A stretch of DNA of 64,000 bases from positions 124,001 through 188,000 of the forward strand of contig NZ_JAINVH010000014.1 of the NCBI RefSeq assembly GCF_020400825.1, read 5' to 3'. The notes under the pieces were generated by a model. The model made no database searches. It was given only the letters and a program-made list of their open reading frames with translations, and was not told where the DNA came from. The position numbers and the translations under genes are program-made. Within the stretch, counting starts at the first letter, position 1, and each line of letters begins with the position of its first letter. Source of the stretch: Streptomyces sp. HPF1205 (GTDB lineage: Bacteria > Actinomycetota > Actinomycetes > Streptomycetales > Streptomycetaceae). Positions 11,328 through 18,932 of this stretch are shown here, one piece after another.

Positions 11328-11786
11328 CTAGCCGTGCGCGGTCCACGCGACGAGCCCCGCGAGCAGGACGGTCACGGCCAGCATGAGGCCCGTCACAACG
11401 TATCCCAGTACCAGCCCGGCCACCGCCAGGCCGTCTCCCTGCTCGCCGGTCCGGCGGATACGGCGGCGGGCGATGTGGCCGAGGACGATGGCGGGCACGG
11501 CGGGCAGGCCGAACATGGTGCCCGCGATGCCGCAGACCAGGGAGCCCACGGCGTAGCCGTTGGTACGCGGCGGGGCCGGGGGGTACGGCCAGAAGGCCGG
11601 CGGGGCCTGGACCGGCGGCAGGCCGTGCGGGATGTCCCCGGTCAGGACGTCCAGGTCGCCGTAGGTCCGCGCCTGGTACGCGCGGCCGATCCGGTCCTCG
11701 TACTCGCTCTGCGTCAACCGCCCCTCGGCGAACGCCTCCTTGAGGAGGCCCACCGCGTGTTCCCGATCCGCGTCACCGGCCAGCAT
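11328..11786 (-). CDS. DUF1707 plus DUF4190 small membrane protein
   Basis: Residues about 1-45 (GDADREHAVGLLKEAFAEGRLTQSEYEDR and following) form a DUF1707 domain, a short cytosolic domain common in actinobacteria. A Pro-rich linker and a DUF4190-like region with two hydrophobic segments follow (around YAVGSLVCGIAGTMFGLPAV and VLGYVVTGLMLAVTVLLAGL). The role is unknown. The start is uncertain: the ATG at 11786 matches the domain edge but its GGAG is very close, while a GTG at 11828 would add 14 residues. It lies between rpsL and the tail cluster. Confidence 0.75.
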   Translation of the reverse strand: MLAGDADREHAVGLLKEAFAEGRLTQSEYEDRIGRAYQARTYGDLDVLTGDIPHGLPPVQAPPAFWPYPPAPPRTNGYAVGSLVCGIAGTMFGLPAVPAIVLGHIARRRIRRTGEQGDGLAVAGLVLGYVVTGLMLAVTVLLAGLVAWTAHG

Positions 11787-12005
11787 CTCTCCATCATGCC
11801 TCCCGCAGGCGCCTCCCGCCGCGTCCACGGGCGACCGCGCGCCGGCCGGGACGCGGGACGGAGGGGCGGATCGGGCGGTGGGCCGGGCACGCGGGCCGGG
11901 GCGTGCCCGGCCGGGCCGGTCGGGCCGGCACGGTGACAGGGGCGGTGACAGGGGCGGTGGCCAGGCCGGTCGGGCGGGGCGGGGCAGGCCGGGGCGGCGG
12001 GGCGG

Positions 12006-12458
12006 TCAGTCCGATCCGGCGCCCTCGCCGCGCGGCGCCTCCGCCTCCCCGGGCAGGAACTGGCCGACGACCTTGACGAACATCCTGCGCTGGTCTGCCG
12101 GCACGCCGAGCGCCTCCGCCAACTCCTCCAGGGACGGCGGGCGGTCGGCGCTCGCCGCCCGGCCCGCGGACACGGCGGCGCCGGCAGTCGGCAGCGGCAG
12201 CTCCTCGGCGGTCAGCCGGCCCGAGCGGATGAGCATCTCGCGCACGGGCACGTCCAGCACGCGCGCCAGCCGGCGGGTGGTCTCCAGATCGGGCATGCTC
12301 TGCCGCTGCAGCAGCCGGGTCACGGCGGCACGGTGCACCCCCGCGTCGTCGGCGATCCGGGACTTGCCGCCGCCGCGCGGGCTGTCGATGTCGTAGCCCC
12401 GCCGGCGCATCAGCTCTTCGATCCAGGCCGCGAAGGCATCGAGTTCACTAGCGGTCAT
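12006..12458 (-). CDS. XRE-like helix-turn-helix regulator of the tail cluster
   Basis: The 150-aa product contains an HTH at about residues 30-75 (SRIADDAGVHRAAVTRLLQR, then DLETTRRLARVLDVPV), typical of the XRE/lambda-repressor superfamily, and a C-terminal Ala/Pro-rich tail. The open frame runs upstream to 12929, but the ATG at 12458 matches the domain start and has a purine-rich sequence before it. It is transcribed away from the tail genes. Operator-like site A lies in its upstream region and B before the divergent wbl-like gene, so it may repress both directions. Function is inferred from position. Confidence 0.8.
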   Translation of the reverse strand: MTASELDAFAAWIEELMRRRGYDIDSPRGGGKSRIADDAGVHRAAVTRLLQRQSMPDLETTRRLARVLDVPVREMLIRSGRLTAEELPLPTAGAAVSAGRAASADRPPSLEELAEALGVPADQRRMFVKVVGQFLPGEAEAPRGEGAGSD

Positions 12459-12493
12459 GCCTGCCTGCTCTCTAGAGGGGGGACTCTCTATCG

Positions 12494-12509
12494 TAGCGCG
12501 CTTGCACGC
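12494..12509. promoter_or_regulatory. Operator-like site A (upstream of the XRE regulator)
   Basis: TAGCGCGCTTGCACGC on the plus strand. Over a 21-bp window it matches site B at 17 positions, and it fits a shared pattern TWGCGCGCKYGCRCGM. It lies about 36 nt upstream of the regulator ATG, where autoregulation would act. Confidence 0.5.
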
Positions 12510-12602
12510 ACGAAATGACCACAGACCGAGCAGGTCCAACCGGCAAGAAATCCGTACTTTCCGGCGGACTTCGCGTGAGCGGCGGCCCCTTGGGCGGCAT
12601 AG

Positions 12603-12620
12603 TTGCGCGCTCGCGCGCAA
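12603..12620. promoter_or_regulatory. Operator-like site B (perfect inverted repeat before the WhiB-like gene)
   Basis: TTGCGCGC-TC-GCGCGCAA is a perfect 8-bp inverted repeat with a 2-bp centre, 60 nt before the ATG of the WhiB-like gene. It matches sites A and C. The symmetry fits a dimeric HTH repressor. Binding by the adjacent XRE protein is inferred. Confidence 0.6.
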
Positions 12621-12680
12621 TCTGTCACGGTGAGGAGGCTCCGGACCACTCTCCGGACCCGCTCTCCCCAGGGAGGCCCC

Positions 12681-13052
12681 ATGCCCGTCGTCACCGCGCC
12701 CACCGCGCCCACCGCACCCACCGCCGTTCCCGCCGCGTCCGCGGCACCCACCGGGTCGGCGCCGTCCGCGCCGCCCGCGCCGTCCGCCGCGCCGCCGCCG
12801 GTGCCCCTGTCCGTCCTGCTGTCCGCGTCCCGGCCCGCGTGCGCGGGACTCGACCCGCGTGCCGTGTTCGCCCGGCGCGTCAAGGACGCCGCGCCCGCCC
12901 TGCGCGCATGCGCCCGCTGCCGGCTGCACGAGGCGTGCGAGCGGGCGGTCGCGCCCGCCGAGTCCTGGTTCGACGGCGTGTGCGCCGGCCGCCTGTGGCG
13001 CAACGGCCGCCCGGTGGCCGCCGCCACTCCCGACCCGCGGGAGCGCCCGTGA
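12681..13052 (+). CDS. WhiB-like (Wbl) iron-sulfur protein at the head of the tail cluster
   Basis: The 123-aa product starts at the ATG at 12681 and has an Ala/Pro-rich N-terminus. A Wbl-like core follows: one Cys in RPACAGLD, then CARCRLHEAC (C-x2-C-x5-C), completing the four cysteines that bind a [4Fe-4S] cluster, and WFDGVCAGR where Wbl proteins have the G-V/I-W-G-G turn. Wbl proteins act with sigma factors in developmental and stress transcription in actinobacteria, and some phages carry them. Here it may activate the tail genes. Its stop overlaps the next gene (GTGA). Confidence 0.75.
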   Translation: MPVVTAPTAPTAPTAVPAASAAPTGSAPSAPPAPSAAPPPVPLSVLLSASRPACAGLDPRAVFARRVKDAAPALRACARCRLHEACERAVAPAESWFDGVCAGRLWRNGRPVAAATPDPRERP

Positions 13053-14035
13053 CCTCTCGGCCCGCCGCCGACGCCGCCGACGCCGCCGTATGGATCGGCA
13101 CCCTGATCAGCCAGTTCCCCGAGCTCGCCGAGGAACTCGTCCCCGGCCGCGGGTCCCGCGCCGCCGCCGGCCCGGAACCGGGGCTCGGCCGTCTCACCGA
13201 CGCCGAACGCGAGCGCCGCCTCGCCCGCCGGGAGCGGCGCCGCGCCGAGGAGCGCGGGGAGGCCCTGCTGCTGCAGCAGCGCCACGGCCTGGCCGTCCCC
13301 GGGTACAGCGCCGCCCCGGTACGGCTGCACATCTCCGACACCATCCGCGACGTCACCGACGGTGTCGTGGAGTTGGAGGAGGCCGTGCACGCGCGGCTGC
13401 GGCTGGGCCGCCCGCGCCGCGCGGACGTGCCCGAGCGGCTGCGCCGCCTCGCCGCGCTGCTGGACGTGATCGCCGGCCACCCGGTCCTGGCCCGCCACGT
13501 CCGCGACGAGACCCGGCGCATGGCCCGCCGTGTCGCGCACGCCCTGGGCGACACCGAGGCACTGGTCCGGCTGCCGGGCCGCTGCCCGTGGTGCGACTCG
13601 GTGTCACTGCGCTCGGCTCCCGCCCACGGCACGGTGCTGTGCGTCAACCCCGCGTGCCGCTGCGACGACCCCGACTGCGGCTGCCACGACGACCCGGCGT
13701 ACCGGCACGTGTGGCCGTCCGGCACGGGCGACGCCCCGGGCGCGTCCGGCGCGGGAAGCGCCGCGGACACCGCGGGCCCCGCAGGCCCCGCGGGCCCCGC
13801 AGGCACCGCGGACACGGCGAACGGCGGGCCGGCCCGCGCGAGCACCACGAACGACCCGCGCGACCCGCACCGCGCAGGCGCGACGGGCGGCAGCCCCGGT
13901 CCCCGCGCCGCAAGGGCCACCGCCGCCGCGAGCGGCACGAGCGCCGCGAGCAGTACGAGCCGTACGAGCGGCACGAGCGCTACGCACCGTACGTACGGCA
14001 CGAGGGCCGGGACCACGGAAGGCGGTGTCCGATGA
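13049..14035 (+). CDS. Zinc-ribbon protein of unknown function
   Basis: The GTG start at 13049 overlaps the preceding stop. The product is 328 aa. Residues 1-170 are helical and charged (including RLTDAERERRLARRERRR, a likely coiled coil). Near 175-215 lies a Cys cluster, CPWC followed by LCVNPACRCDDPDCGC, probably binding zinc. The last 100 residues are low-complexity Ala/Gly/Thr/Pro. A frame open to 12515 exists but overlaps the Wbl gene. Position between Wbl and MerR-like genes suggests a regulatory or DNA-binding accessory. No family function is recognised. Confidence 0.65.
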   Translation: MTSRPAADAADAAVWIGTLISQFPELAEELVPGRGSRAAAGPEPGLGRLTDAERERRLARRERRRAEERGEALLLQQRHGLAVPGYSAAPVRLHISDTIRDVTDGVVELEEAVHARLRLGRPRRADVPERLRRLAALLDVIAGHPVLARHVRDETRRMARRVAHALGDTEALVRLPGRCPWCDSVSLRSAPAHGTVLCVNPACRCDDPDCGCHDDPAYRHVWPSGTGDAPGASGAGSAADTAGPAGPAGPAGTADTANGGPARASTTNDPRDPHRAGATGGSPGPRAARATAAASGTSAASSTSRTSGTSATHRTYGTRAGTTEGGVR

Positions 14036-14235
14036 CCCGGGCGGCGGCGCGGCCGACGCTGATCCCCGGCACGCTGGCGGCCCACGAGGCCGGGGTCGTG
14101 CCCGCCACGATCCGCAAGTGGGTGCAGCTCGGCTACCTGCGGCCCGCCGGGAAGTCCGGGCGGATGCTGATGTTCCGGCTGGAGGACGTGTTCGCCGCCG
14201 AGCGCGCCGCGCGCCGCCGCCCCGCGGCACCCTGA
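14032..14235 (+). CDS. Small MerR/excisionase-like helix-turn-helix protein
   Basis: The 67-aa product starts at the ATG at 14032, which overlaps the previous stop (ATGA). Residues about 17-55 (AAHEAGVVPATIRKWVQLGYLR, then a Gly-rich wing and LMFRLEDVFAAE) form a winged HTH of the MerR/HTH_17 kind. Such small proteins act as DNA-bending cofactors or excisionases. No integrase is nearby, so a regulatory role is more likely. Translationally coupled to the two upstream genes. Confidence 0.75.
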   Translation: MTRAAARPTLIPGTLAAHEAGVVPATIRKWVQLGYLRPAGKSGRMLMFRLEDVFAAERAARRRPAAP

Positions 14236-14394
14236 CCGGCGGGCGGCCCCATGCGTGCGCGTACGCACACTGATCGCGCCGCAGCCCCCTCTCCGACGCC
14301 CCGACCGCGCCCATCGCGCAGCGGGGCGTCAGGCGTTTCCGGGCCCGGCCGCGCGCCCCTCCGTACCGTCGGCGGAATTCGCCTCCCCCACGAG

Positions 14395-14410
14395 TTGCGC
14401 GCGCGCACGA
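14395..14410. promoter_or_regulatory. Operator-like site C (before the structural tail genes)
   Basis: TTGCGCGCGCGCACGA lies 100 nt before the first structural gene, in a 275-nt gap. It matches 12-14 of 16 positions of sites A and B. A control point for the late operon is inferred. Confidence 0.45.
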
Positions 14411-14510
14411 TCTCAATCACACTGGATGCAACGGCGGAGCTGTGCCCGGAACCGGGGACGGCCCGCCGTCCGCCGTTTCCCGCCCCTTCGCCGCCGTCCG
14501 AGGTGACCGC

Positions 14511-14924
14511 ATGACCACACCACCCCCGAGCACCTTCCCCGACGTCGAGGCGATGGTCGTCGACGTCCTGAAGGCCGACCCCGGCCTGGCCGGCGCGACC
14601 GTGGCGGTCCAGCCGCCGGCCGGTTTCGACGGCACCCAGCCCGTCGTCCTGGTCAACCGCCGCGGCGGCGCCTGGATCAGCGACCGGCACGTCGACCAGC
14701 CGCTGATCGAGCTGGAGTGCTACGGCCCGGACAAGACCACCGCGCTCACCCTGGCCAACGCCGGCCGGCACGCGCTGCTGGCCGCCGACGGCCACACGTA
14801 CGGCACCTCGCGGGTCACCGAGGTGCTGGAGCAGGACGGGCCGCACTGGCTGCCCGACTACGTGTACAGCGGCGCCAACCGCTACGTGACCCTCATCAAG
14901 GTCTTCATGACCGCCACCGGCTGA
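14511..14924 (+). CDS. Tail completion/terminator-like protein
   Basis: The 137-aa product follows the pattern of tail terminator proteins in actinophages: FPDVEAMVVDVLKADPGLAG at the start, a central strand-rich part (PVVLVNRRGG and PLIELECYG), and a C-terminal RYVTLIKVFMTATG strand. In siphophages this protein caps the tail tube at the head-proximal end. It lies directly before the tube gene, which is the expected place. The ATG at 14511 has GAGG upstream. Assignment rests on size, order and strand pattern, not on a sequence signature. Confidence 0.65.
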   Translation: MTTPPPSTFPDVEAMVVDVLKADPGLAGATVAVQPPAGFDGTQPVVLVNRRGGAWISDRHVDQPLIELECYGPDKTTALTLANAGRHALLAADGHTYGTSRVTEVLEQDGPHWLPDYVYSGANRYVTLIKVFMTATG

Positions 14925-15087
14925 CGCGCCCCGCGCGCGCAAGCCCACAGGACCGGGCCCCGCCGACGGCGGGGCCCTCGCCGTGTCCGCACCCGCCTCC
15001 CGCGCTCGCGGCCCCGGCACCGCACCACCACCGCCCCACCACCGCACCACCCCAAATCCCGCGTTCCCCTTCTTCCGAGGAGACACC

Positions 15088-15669
15088 ATGGCAGGCAACA
15101 ACACCTCCGAGATCCGCGTCGCCGGCTCGGGCCGCATCCTGGTCGCCGCCGCCGGCGCGGCCGTTCCGGCGGACTTCAGCACCGACTGGGACCCCGCCGT
15201 CTGGAAGGACCTGGGCTACACCTCCACCGACGGCGTGACCTTCAGCAAGAAGGACAAGCTGGACCCGGTGGACACCTGGCAGGCCGTCAGCCCGGTCCGC
15301 TTCATCTACTCCGACCGCGAGCTGACCCTGAAGTTCTCGCTGATGCAGTTCAACGAGGACACCTTCCCGTTCTTCATGGGCGGCGGGACGGTGGCCCAGG
15401 TGGACGCCACCAAGTACCCCGGCGTCTACGGCTACTCGCTCGCCGACGGCCCGCAGAAGGACGAGCGGGCGCTGGGCCTGGAGTTCACCGACGGCGGTGA
15501 CGTGACCTACCGGTTCGTCATCCCGCGCGGCCAGGTCACCGCGTCGGACGACATCAAGCTGGCCCGCAAGTCCGCGGCCCTGCTCGGCGTCACCTTCACC
15601 GCGCTGTCGTCCGGCACCACCGTGCCGCTGGCGAGCTTCGTGATGAAGGACCCGGCGTACGGCGCCTGA
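15088..15669 (+). CDS. Major tail tube protein
   Basis: The 193-aa product begins MAGNNTSEIRVAGSGRILVA and continues with alternating strands (VRFIYSDRELTLKFSLMQF, LGLEFTDGGDVTYRFVIPRG) typical of siphophage tube proteins, whose hexamers stack to form the tail. The ATG at 15088 has GAGGAGA upstream, a strong ribosome binding site as expected for the most abundant structural protein. It lies before the chaperone pair, the standard order. Confidence 0.8.
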   Translation: MAGNNTSEIRVAGSGRILVAAAGAAVPADFSTDWDPAVWKDLGYTSTDGVTFSKKDKLDPVDTWQAVSPVRFIYSDRELTLKFSLMQFNEDTFPFFMGGGTVAQVDATKYPGVYGYSLADGPQKDERALGLEFTDGGDVTYRFVIPRGQVTASDDIKLARKSAALLGVTFTALSSGTTVPLASFVMKDPAYGA

Positions 15670-15855
15670 TCCGCGGTCCGCGTACGGGGGCGGCGGGCCG
15701 GACTCCCGTCCCCCGCCCCCGCGCGCGCCCGGCCCCGCGCCCCTCCCGGACGCGGGGCCGCCCCCCGCCTTCCGTACCCCCCGCCTTCCGTACCCCCGCC
15801 CCACCGGCCCCGCCCGCTCCACCGACCGCGAGTCACCCCGAAGAGAGGAACTCCC

Positions 15856-16146
15856 ATGGCCGCCTTCAACGTCAACGCCGCCCGGGCCCAGCGTCTCGAA
15901 GCCCTGGGCCGCAGTTGGTCCTTCGACCTGGACGGCGAGAGCTTCGAGCTGCCCACCGAGCTGACCCGGGCGACCGCCAAGGCGCTGCGCAGGCTCGACG
16001 ACAACGACATCGACGGCCTGCTGCGCCTCCTCCTCGGGGAGCGGCAGTTCGAGCGTTTCAACAGCCACGACGTGACGGTCCAGGACGTCGCGGCGATCCT
16101 GGAGGCGTACGGCAAGGAGACCGGGCTCGGCCTGGGGGAAGACTGA
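15856..16146 (+). CDS. Tail assembly chaperone G
   Basis: The 96-aa product (MAAFNVNAARAQRLEALGRS and following, ending GKETGLGLGED) is the usual small helical chaperone encoded between tube and tape measure. It coats the tape-measure protein during tail assembly. GAGAGGAA precedes the ATG. Its last codons contain the run GGGGGAA, where a -1 shift would join the overlapping frame and make the longer G-T protein. Confidence 0.8.
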   Translation: MAAFNVNAARAQRLEALGRSWSFDLDGESFELPTELTRATAKALRRLDDNDIDGLLRLLLGERQFERFNSHDVTVQDVAAILEAYGKETGLGLGED

Positions 16147-16574
16147 GCCTCGACGCGTTCGCCGAAGAACACGCCGAGGCCCTCGAAGCCGACCTCCTGC
16201 GCTTCTACGGTCTTGACCTGCTCGACTGGTACCGCGGCGAGTTGTCCTCGCGCCGGCTGTCGGTGCTGGTCAAGCACCTGCCGCGGGAGGGCGCGGTGGC
16301 CCGCGAACTGCACGGCGAGGCCGCCGAGTGGTCGGTCGGGGACCATCTGCTGGCCGCGGCGGTCGACCACCTGGCCGCGGCGAACTGGATGTTCGCCTGC
16401 GTCAACACCGCCGAGGACGCCGAGCAGCCGGCCCCGCCCGAGCCGGTCCCCCGGCCCGAGCAGGGCGGCGTCCCGGCCGACGTGACGCCCGGCCCGCGGC
16501 AGGGCCCGGCGCCGCAACCCGAACCGGAACCCGAGCAGCCCACGGCCACCGAACTCGCGGGGTTCTTCTCCTAG
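15856..16574 (+). CDS. Tail assembly chaperone G-T, made by -1 programmed frameshift
   Basis: After slippage at 16134-16140 translation continues in the -1 frame to 16574. The join reads ...GLGLGE-RLSLDAFAEEHAEALE..., about 239 aa in all. The T part (DLLRFYGLDLLDWYRGELSS, and DHLAAAVDHLAAANWMFACV-like helices) has no start codon of its own near the join and ends in a Pro/Glu-rich tail. This is the conserved lambda-type G/GT arrangement, in which GT recruits tube subunits to the tape measure. A sequencing error is less likely because the slip run sits exactly at the overlap. Confidence 0.75.
16134..16140 (+). other. Slippery heptamer for -1 frameshift
   Basis: GGGGGAA read as G GGG GAA in the G frame, two codons before the TGA of G. 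In the -1 frame the Gly tRNA re-pairs perfectly on GGG, and Glu slips from GAA to GGA. The overlap between the frames and the stop eight bases later fit a programmed site. Confidence 0.7.
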
Positions 16575-16637
16575 CGGTACGGGTGCCGACGCCGTTCGTG
16601 TGCCGACGCCGTACGGACCCCCGGCAGGCGGCAGCGG

Positions 16638-17780
16638 CTACGCCGGCGGGTCCGGGGGCGGCAGTGTGCCGCCGTCCGGTCCGCGGGCCGGCAGCCGCTG
16701 CGGCGGCACCAGACGCGGGATGGTCGGGGAACGGGACCTGCGGCTCTTGGCCTGGAGGGCCGGCCGCTGCCCGGACCCCGGCTGCCCCGGGCGGCCCGGC
16801 CGGGCGCCGTCGGGGTCCTTGCCGGCGTCCTGCCCCTCGCCCCCTTCTTCGGCGTCGTGGGCACCGGCGCCCTCGCCGCCGCGTACCGCGGTTCCCTCCT
16901 CCGGGTCGCACGCCAGGTCGCCGTCGTCGGCCGTCCCGTGGTCCGGAAGCGGTTCCGGCTCCGCGGGGCGGCCGTACGGCATGGCCATCGGGAAGGGGAT
17001 GACGTCGCCCGGGCCGCTGAGGGCGCGCGGCGGGCGCCAGCGGCCCAGCAGACCGTCCCGCCGGGCGGCGGCCGCGCGCGCGGCGAAGTCGGCGGCGGCG
17101 TCCTGCCATCCGGCGGCGTAGGCCATCAGCTCCCGCCGCTCGGCCTCGGTCCGGGCCATCGCGACGACGCCGCCGGCCCCGTGGCGGGCGATCAGCCGCC
17201 CCAACCGGGCCATCAGGCGCGGCAGTTCGTCGGCGTCGCGGTAGCCGGGGTCGTCGTCCCACGGCTCGCCGTCCCGGGAGGTGTCGTCCGACGGGCCGTC
17301 ACCGCTCCGGCTCCCGTACGGCCGCCGGGAGTCGTCGGACCCGCTGTCGTACGAGAGCCCGGTGCGGTACGGGGCCTCGTCGGGCGGGTCGCCGTACGGC
17401 AAGGGGCCGCCGTGGCGGGTGTCGTCGGAGAGGGCGCCGTACAGCCGCCCCTCGCCGTAGGGGAGGTCGTCGTCCGGCAGCAGGTCGTCGTACCGGGCCT
17501 CGTCCGGCAGCAGGTCGTCGGAACGGCCGCCGTGGGCGCGGATCGGGCCGGGCCGCCCACCGGCCGGACGGGGCGTGGCCGCCGGGCCGTGGTCCCAGGG
17601 GAGGTCGTCGTCCCACGGGAGGTCGTCCTCCAGGCCGTCGTCCTCCGGGCCGTCCCGTTCGAGCTCCGGCACGTCCACGTCGTCGAAGTCGTCCGGCTCC
17701 CCCGCCGCCCCCGCCCGGTCCGCGCCTCCGAGTGCCGCCCTGCGGCTGCGCCCGGGCCCAAGTCCGCTGTCCCCGCCCAT
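16638..17780 (-). CDS. Cargo protein of unknown function, antisense to the tail genes
   Basis: A 380-aa product on the opposite strand. Residues about 1-190 are very acidic and low-complexity (repeats such as DDLLPDEARYDDLLPDDDLP). Residues about 190-280 are a folded helical core with ELPRLMARLGRLIARHGAGG and AYAAGWQDAAADFAA. The C-terminus is Pro/Gly-rich. GAGGG lies before the ATG at 17780. The AYAAGWQDA motif recurs in the small protein at 17993-18166, which supports it as a real gene. No family function is recognised. Confidence 0.6.
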   Translation of the reverse strand: MGGDSGLGPGRSRRAALGGADRAGAAGEPDDFDDVDVPELERDGPEDDGLEDDLPWDDDLPWDHGPAATPRPAGGRPGPIRAHGGRSDDLLPDEARYDDLLPDDDLPYGEGRLYGALSDDTRHGGPLPYGDPPDEAPYRTGLSYDSGSDDSRRPYGSRSGDGPSDDTSRDGEPWDDDPGYRDADELPRLMARLGRLIARHGAGGVVAMARTEAERRELMAYAAGWQDAAADFAARAAAARRDGLLGRWRPPRALSGPGDVIPFPMAMPYGRPAEPEPLPDHGTADDGDLACDPEEGTAVRGGEGAGAHDAEEGGEGQDAGKDPDGARPGRPGQPGSGQRPALQAKSRRSRSPTIPRLVPPQRLPARGPDGGTLPPPDPPA

Positions 17781-17818
17781 GCGACATCACCCTCGGCTCC
17801 CGGAACCCCCCTGCGAGT

Positions 17819-17848
17819 GTGAACGCTTCTCTGGTTCGGAACGTTCAC
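17819..17848. promoter_or_regulatory. Inverted repeat between the two AYAAGWQDA genes
   Basis: GTGAACG (17819-17825) and CGTTCAC (17842-17848) separated by 16 nt, in the 212-nt divergent gap between the antisense gene and the 57-aa gene. It could be an operator for the divergent pair. No clear promoter hexamers were identified. Confidence 0.35.
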
Positions 17849-17992
17849 CTCCACCTGGCTGCGGCGTCTGAACTGGTACTTCACACGCTGCACACAAGAC
17901 GTCCCAGTTTACCTCCCCCGCAGTAAGCCCTTCCGTGTCCTGCCGGAAACCCGTTCGATCCGGATCCGCACCTTCGAAAGCGGTGAGACCGC

Positions 17993-18166
17993 GTGTCCGC
18001 ACACCCCGCGCCGAAGCACCTCGCACCGAAGCCCCCCGCCACGCCGCCCGACGACCCCCCGGTCGTCACCCTCACCCGCGCCGAACTCCACGCCCGCGAG
18101 GCCCGCGCCTACGCCGCCGGCTGGCAGGACGCGATGACGGCCGTCCGCGCGGCACCGCCACGGTAA
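17993..18166 (+). CDS. 57-aa protein sharing the AYAAGWQDA motif
   Basis: GTG start at 17993, TAA at 18164. After a Pro-rich first half comes VVTLTRAELHAREARAYAAG followed by WQDAMTAVRAAPPR. The nine-residue stretch AYAAGWQDA is identical to one in the antisense protein at 16638-17780. This makes a real short gene, possibly a truncated paralogue or partner, more likely than chance. The ribosome binding site is weak. Confidence 0.5.
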   Translation: MSAHPAPKHLAPKPPATPPDDPPVVTLTRAELHAREARAYAAGWQDAMTAVRAAPPR

Positions 18167-18224
18167 CGGACCCGCCGCCTCTTCAACACCCCTGCTGACG
18201 TGGTGGGTTGCCGCCGATCGCGGC

Positions 18225-18896
18225 TCAGGCCGACGTGCCGGGCGACTGCCGCGCCCAGCGGCGGAAGTCACGTACGACGGGCCGGGCCCGCCAGGTCGAC
18301 CGGAACCGGACATCGGGCAGGTCCGCTCCGCGGTGCCGGCCGTCGCGTTTCCAGAAGCGGTCGGTGCGCGCGTGCTGCACGACGGTGAAGAACTGCCAGA
18401 AGACGCCGGGAGTCGCGTGCCGCCGCAGGAAGAAGAGGACGTCGTTGAACTGCTCCGCGGGTCCGTCGTCCAGCCAGAACAGCACCAGCGTGCACCCGGG
18501 CCGTTCGGCGGTCGCCTCGAACACCCCGCGGACGCCGGACAGCGGCGGGACACTCCACCGTTCGAGTCCGGCACCGAAGTGCTGACGCAGCCCGGCGCCC
18601 CTGCCCGGCTCCTTCGACAGGTCCACGGCGGAGTCCGGCAGGAACGTCCAGTCCCGCAGCCACTCGTCCCGGCCGGCGGCCTCCAGCCGGGTACGCACGG
18701 CCTTCTCGTCCCCGCCCGCGGTCCGGCCGTAGAACACCGCGTCGACGCCCGCGCCGTGCTCCAGCCGTTCGGCGATGCGCAGCGCCTGCTTCGCGAACCT
18801 CCCCACCGCGGTGGTCCGCCACTGGGTCGTGAACGGCCACTCCCGGCAGGCCGGCACGGCCACCACGACCCGGCACTCGCCCCCGAAGTCCGCCAT
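18225..18896 (-). CDS. Hypothetical protein, faintly like the TerF-type vWA fold
   Basis: The 223-aa product starts MADFGGECRVVVAVPACREW and has alternating hydrophobic strands and helices, including TLVLFWLDDGPAEQF and TPGVFWQFFTVVQ. The last resembles the xxFWQFxxxx strand of TerF-like von Willebrand A domains, but no MIDAS DxSxS motif is visible, so the assignment is weak. It is divergent from the next gene, with only 36 nt between the start codons. It is part of the cargo block between chaperones and tape measure. Confidence 0.55.
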   Translation of the reverse strand: MADFGGECRVVVAVPACREWPFTTQWRTTAVGRFAKQALRIAERLEHGAGVDAVFYGRTAGGDEKAVRTRLEAAGRDEWLRDWTFLPDSAVDLSKEPGRGAGLRQHFGAGLERWSVPPLSGVRGVFEATAERPGCTLVLFWLDDGPAEQFNDVLFFLRRHATPGVFWQFFTVVQHARTDRFWKRDGRHRGADLPDVRFRSTWRARPVVRDFRRWARQSPGTSA

Positions 18897-18932
18897 GGAG
18901 CGGACCTTATCGCACTGCTGCGAGGTGATGGC

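Noticed and set aside
15856-16574. Sequencing error between the two chaperone frames
   Set aside because: The overlap contains a slip-prone GGGGGAA just before the stop, and the two-frame organisation is the rule in siphophages.
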